A DNA stretch of 7,479 bases from an uncultured Bacteroides sp. Its GTDB lineage: Bacteria > Bacteroidota > Bacteroidia > Bacteroidales > Bacteroidaceae. Shown here in pieces: positions 6,677-7,479 of this stretch (position 1 is its first letter; every line of letters begins with the position of its first letter). The notes beneath the pieces are model-generated. The model had not been told where the DNA came from. It did not search any database and saw only the letters and a list, made by a program, of their open reading frames with translations. A program made the translations under genes and the position numbers. Location of the stretch: assembly GCA_958453305.1 (NCBI GenBank), contig CAUDXH010000037.1, positions 1 through 7,479 of the forward strand, in the 5' to 3' direction.

Positions 6677-7420
6677 TTATGCGTTTTCAAAGCCTTGACT
6701 TTTCAGTACTTGCTTCAAGCGTTCAGACATCAGCTCATTATCCGATTTCTTATAACGGATATCCGTAAAAATCTGAGCCAAGGTCTCTGTATGATTAATC
6801 TCCACAAAATGTCGGTTTTCCGGAAGCGATTCTTTATAGGCAAATATATCGTCAATCATTTCCGGAGTATAATCATGATACGTTTCCTCATGAATTATTC
6901 CACGCAACGGAAGGCGGTCGGGCTGCTGCGGGCACTCATCCGGATACCCCACCGTAATGGTAGCCACAGGAATTACCAGCTTCGGCAAATGAAGAACTTC
7001 AATAATCTGATCCGGATTATAAATGGTAGTCCCCAAATAGCAGATACCCAATCCAGCTTCTTCAGCCAACGTACAGAAATTCTGAGTTACCAGCAACGCA
7101 TCGGTTGCCGCATTCAGGAAAGAAATAAAATTGGCATAACCCGGCTCTGCCTTACGCAGGCGGCACCACCCCGAGAAACGGTTAAAGTCAGCACAGAAAG
7201 TCAGTACCACCGGAGCTGAAGTCACCATAGGCTGATTAAAATGAGCCGGAGCCAGCTTCTTCTTCATCTCAGCATTCCGAGTTACCACCACACTATAAAG
7301 TTGCATATTTCCCATTGTAGAAGCACGGAAAGCCTCCTCCAATAACCCATTCAGCAAATCAGCAGGAATATCTTCTTGCTTATACTTGCGTATCGTTCTC
7401 CGTTTTTTTATTGATTCCAT
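6677..7420 (-). CDS. NADPH-dependent nitroreductase, NfsA/FRP type
   Basis: A 247-aa flavoprotein of the nitroreductase superfamily. Such enzymes are FMN-bound dimers that pass electrons from NAD(P)H to nitroaromatics, quinones or free flavin. The N-terminal KKRRTIRKY (5-13) supplies the usual FMN-phosphate contacts, GNMQLYSVVV (37-46) is the second FMN segment, and EAGLGICYLGTTIYNP (121-136) and PVATITVGYPDECPQQPDRLPL (151-172) are typical of the NfsA/FRP branch. The C-terminal extension with DNELMSERLKQVLKSQGF (227-244) is also usual for that branch. I chose ATG 7420 (MESIKK). A longer form would need a TTG start at 7429. The physiological substrate is not evident. The gene stands alone, converging on the murB operon. 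A 20-bp palindrome ends 12 bp upstream of its start codon and may control it. Confidence 0.95.
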   Translation of the reverse strand: MESIKKRRTIRKYKQEDIPADLLNGLLEEAFRASTMGNMQLYSVVVTRNAEMKKKLAPAHFNQPMVTSAPVVLTFCADFNRFSGWCRLRKAEPGYANFISFLNAATDALLVTQNFCTLAEEAGLGICYLGTTIYNPDQIIEVLHLPKLVIPVATITVGYPDECPQQPDRLPLRGIIHEETYHDYTPEMIDDIFAYKESLPENRHFVEINHTETLAQIFTDIRYKKSDNELMSERLKQVLKSQGFENA

Positions 7421-7432
7421 ATAAATCAATAC

Positions 7433-7452
7433 TTCGGTAAATTTTTACCGAA
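7433..7452. promoter_or_regulatory. Perfect 20-bp palindrome upstream of the nitroreductase gene, candidate operator
   Basis: TTCGGTAAA (7433-7441) and TTTACCGAA (7444-7452) are perfect 9-bp inverted repeats around a TT spacer. The near edge is 12 bp from ATG 7420. Seven-of-eight matches to TAnnTTTG lie next to it on the minus strand (complement of 7458-7465 and of 7451-7458), so the palindrome would cover or adjoin the transcription start, as an operator for a dimeric repressor would. In RNA it could also form a hairpin in the leader. The regulator is unknown and any -33 element would fall near or beyond the window edge. Confidence 0.5.
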
Positions 7453-7479
7453 AAATTAAAAGTTAAACAATAAAACCGG

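Noticed and set aside
6695..7219. 174-aa open frame antisense to the nitroreductase gene
   Set aside because: It lies wholly within a well-supported gene on the other strand and has no domain-like composition.
7421..7429. TTG start three codons upstream for the nitroreductase
   Set aside because: ATG 7420 gives the normal family N-terminus (MESIKKRRTIRKY). The extension adds only three residues from a rarer start codon.

Overview
The window looks like ordinary chromosomal core sequence from a member of the Bacteroidales, probably Bacteroides, Phocaeicola or a close relative. Three signs point there. The PheS, MurB and DUF4348-like lipoprotein sequences have Bacteroides-type features. Exact matches to the Bacteroides -7 promoter element (TAnnTTTG) sit just upstream of three genes. 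Start codons follow A/T-rich leaders with no clear Shine-Dalgarno sequence. The DNA is moderately AT-rich. I see no insertion sequence, integrase, CRISPR array or phage gene. The species assignment is inference.

Layout. The left edge cuts a tRNA-His gene, leaving its 3' two thirds. A rho-independent terminator follows, and its T-run abuts the promoter of an uncharacterised membrane-anchored protein (163-1302). That gene converges with a minus-strand MFS transporter gene (1310-2509), with only 7 bp between the stop codons. The MFS gene lies downstream of pheS (2611-3630, minus), and a 17-bp hairpin plus T-run separates them. pheS diverges from a plus-strand cluster of three tightly spaced genes: a two-repeat lipoprotein (3780-4643), murB (4653-5669) and a PhnP-like metallo-beta-lactamase-fold hydrolase (5672-6451). 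The gaps are 9 bp and 2 bp, so this is very probably one operon. A 225-bp convergent intergenic region with three inverted repeats follows. Last comes an NfsA/FRP-type nitroreductase gene (minus strand), preceded by a perfect 20-bp palindrome that could be an operator.

How the genes relate. PheS (phenylalanine tRNA charging) and MurB (peptidoglycan precursor synthesis) are essential housekeeping enzymes, and the tRNA belongs to the same class. The lipoprotein and the MBL-fold enzyme are co-transcribed with murB but have no assigned role. The MFS transporter and nitroreductase are accessory genes of uncertain substrate.

I found no convincing new multi-gene system. The points most worth a second look are the palindrome upstream of the nitroreductase gene, the hairpin between pheS and the MFS gene, and the two uncharacterised partners of murB. 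All functional calls rest on motif recognition by eye, without database searches.
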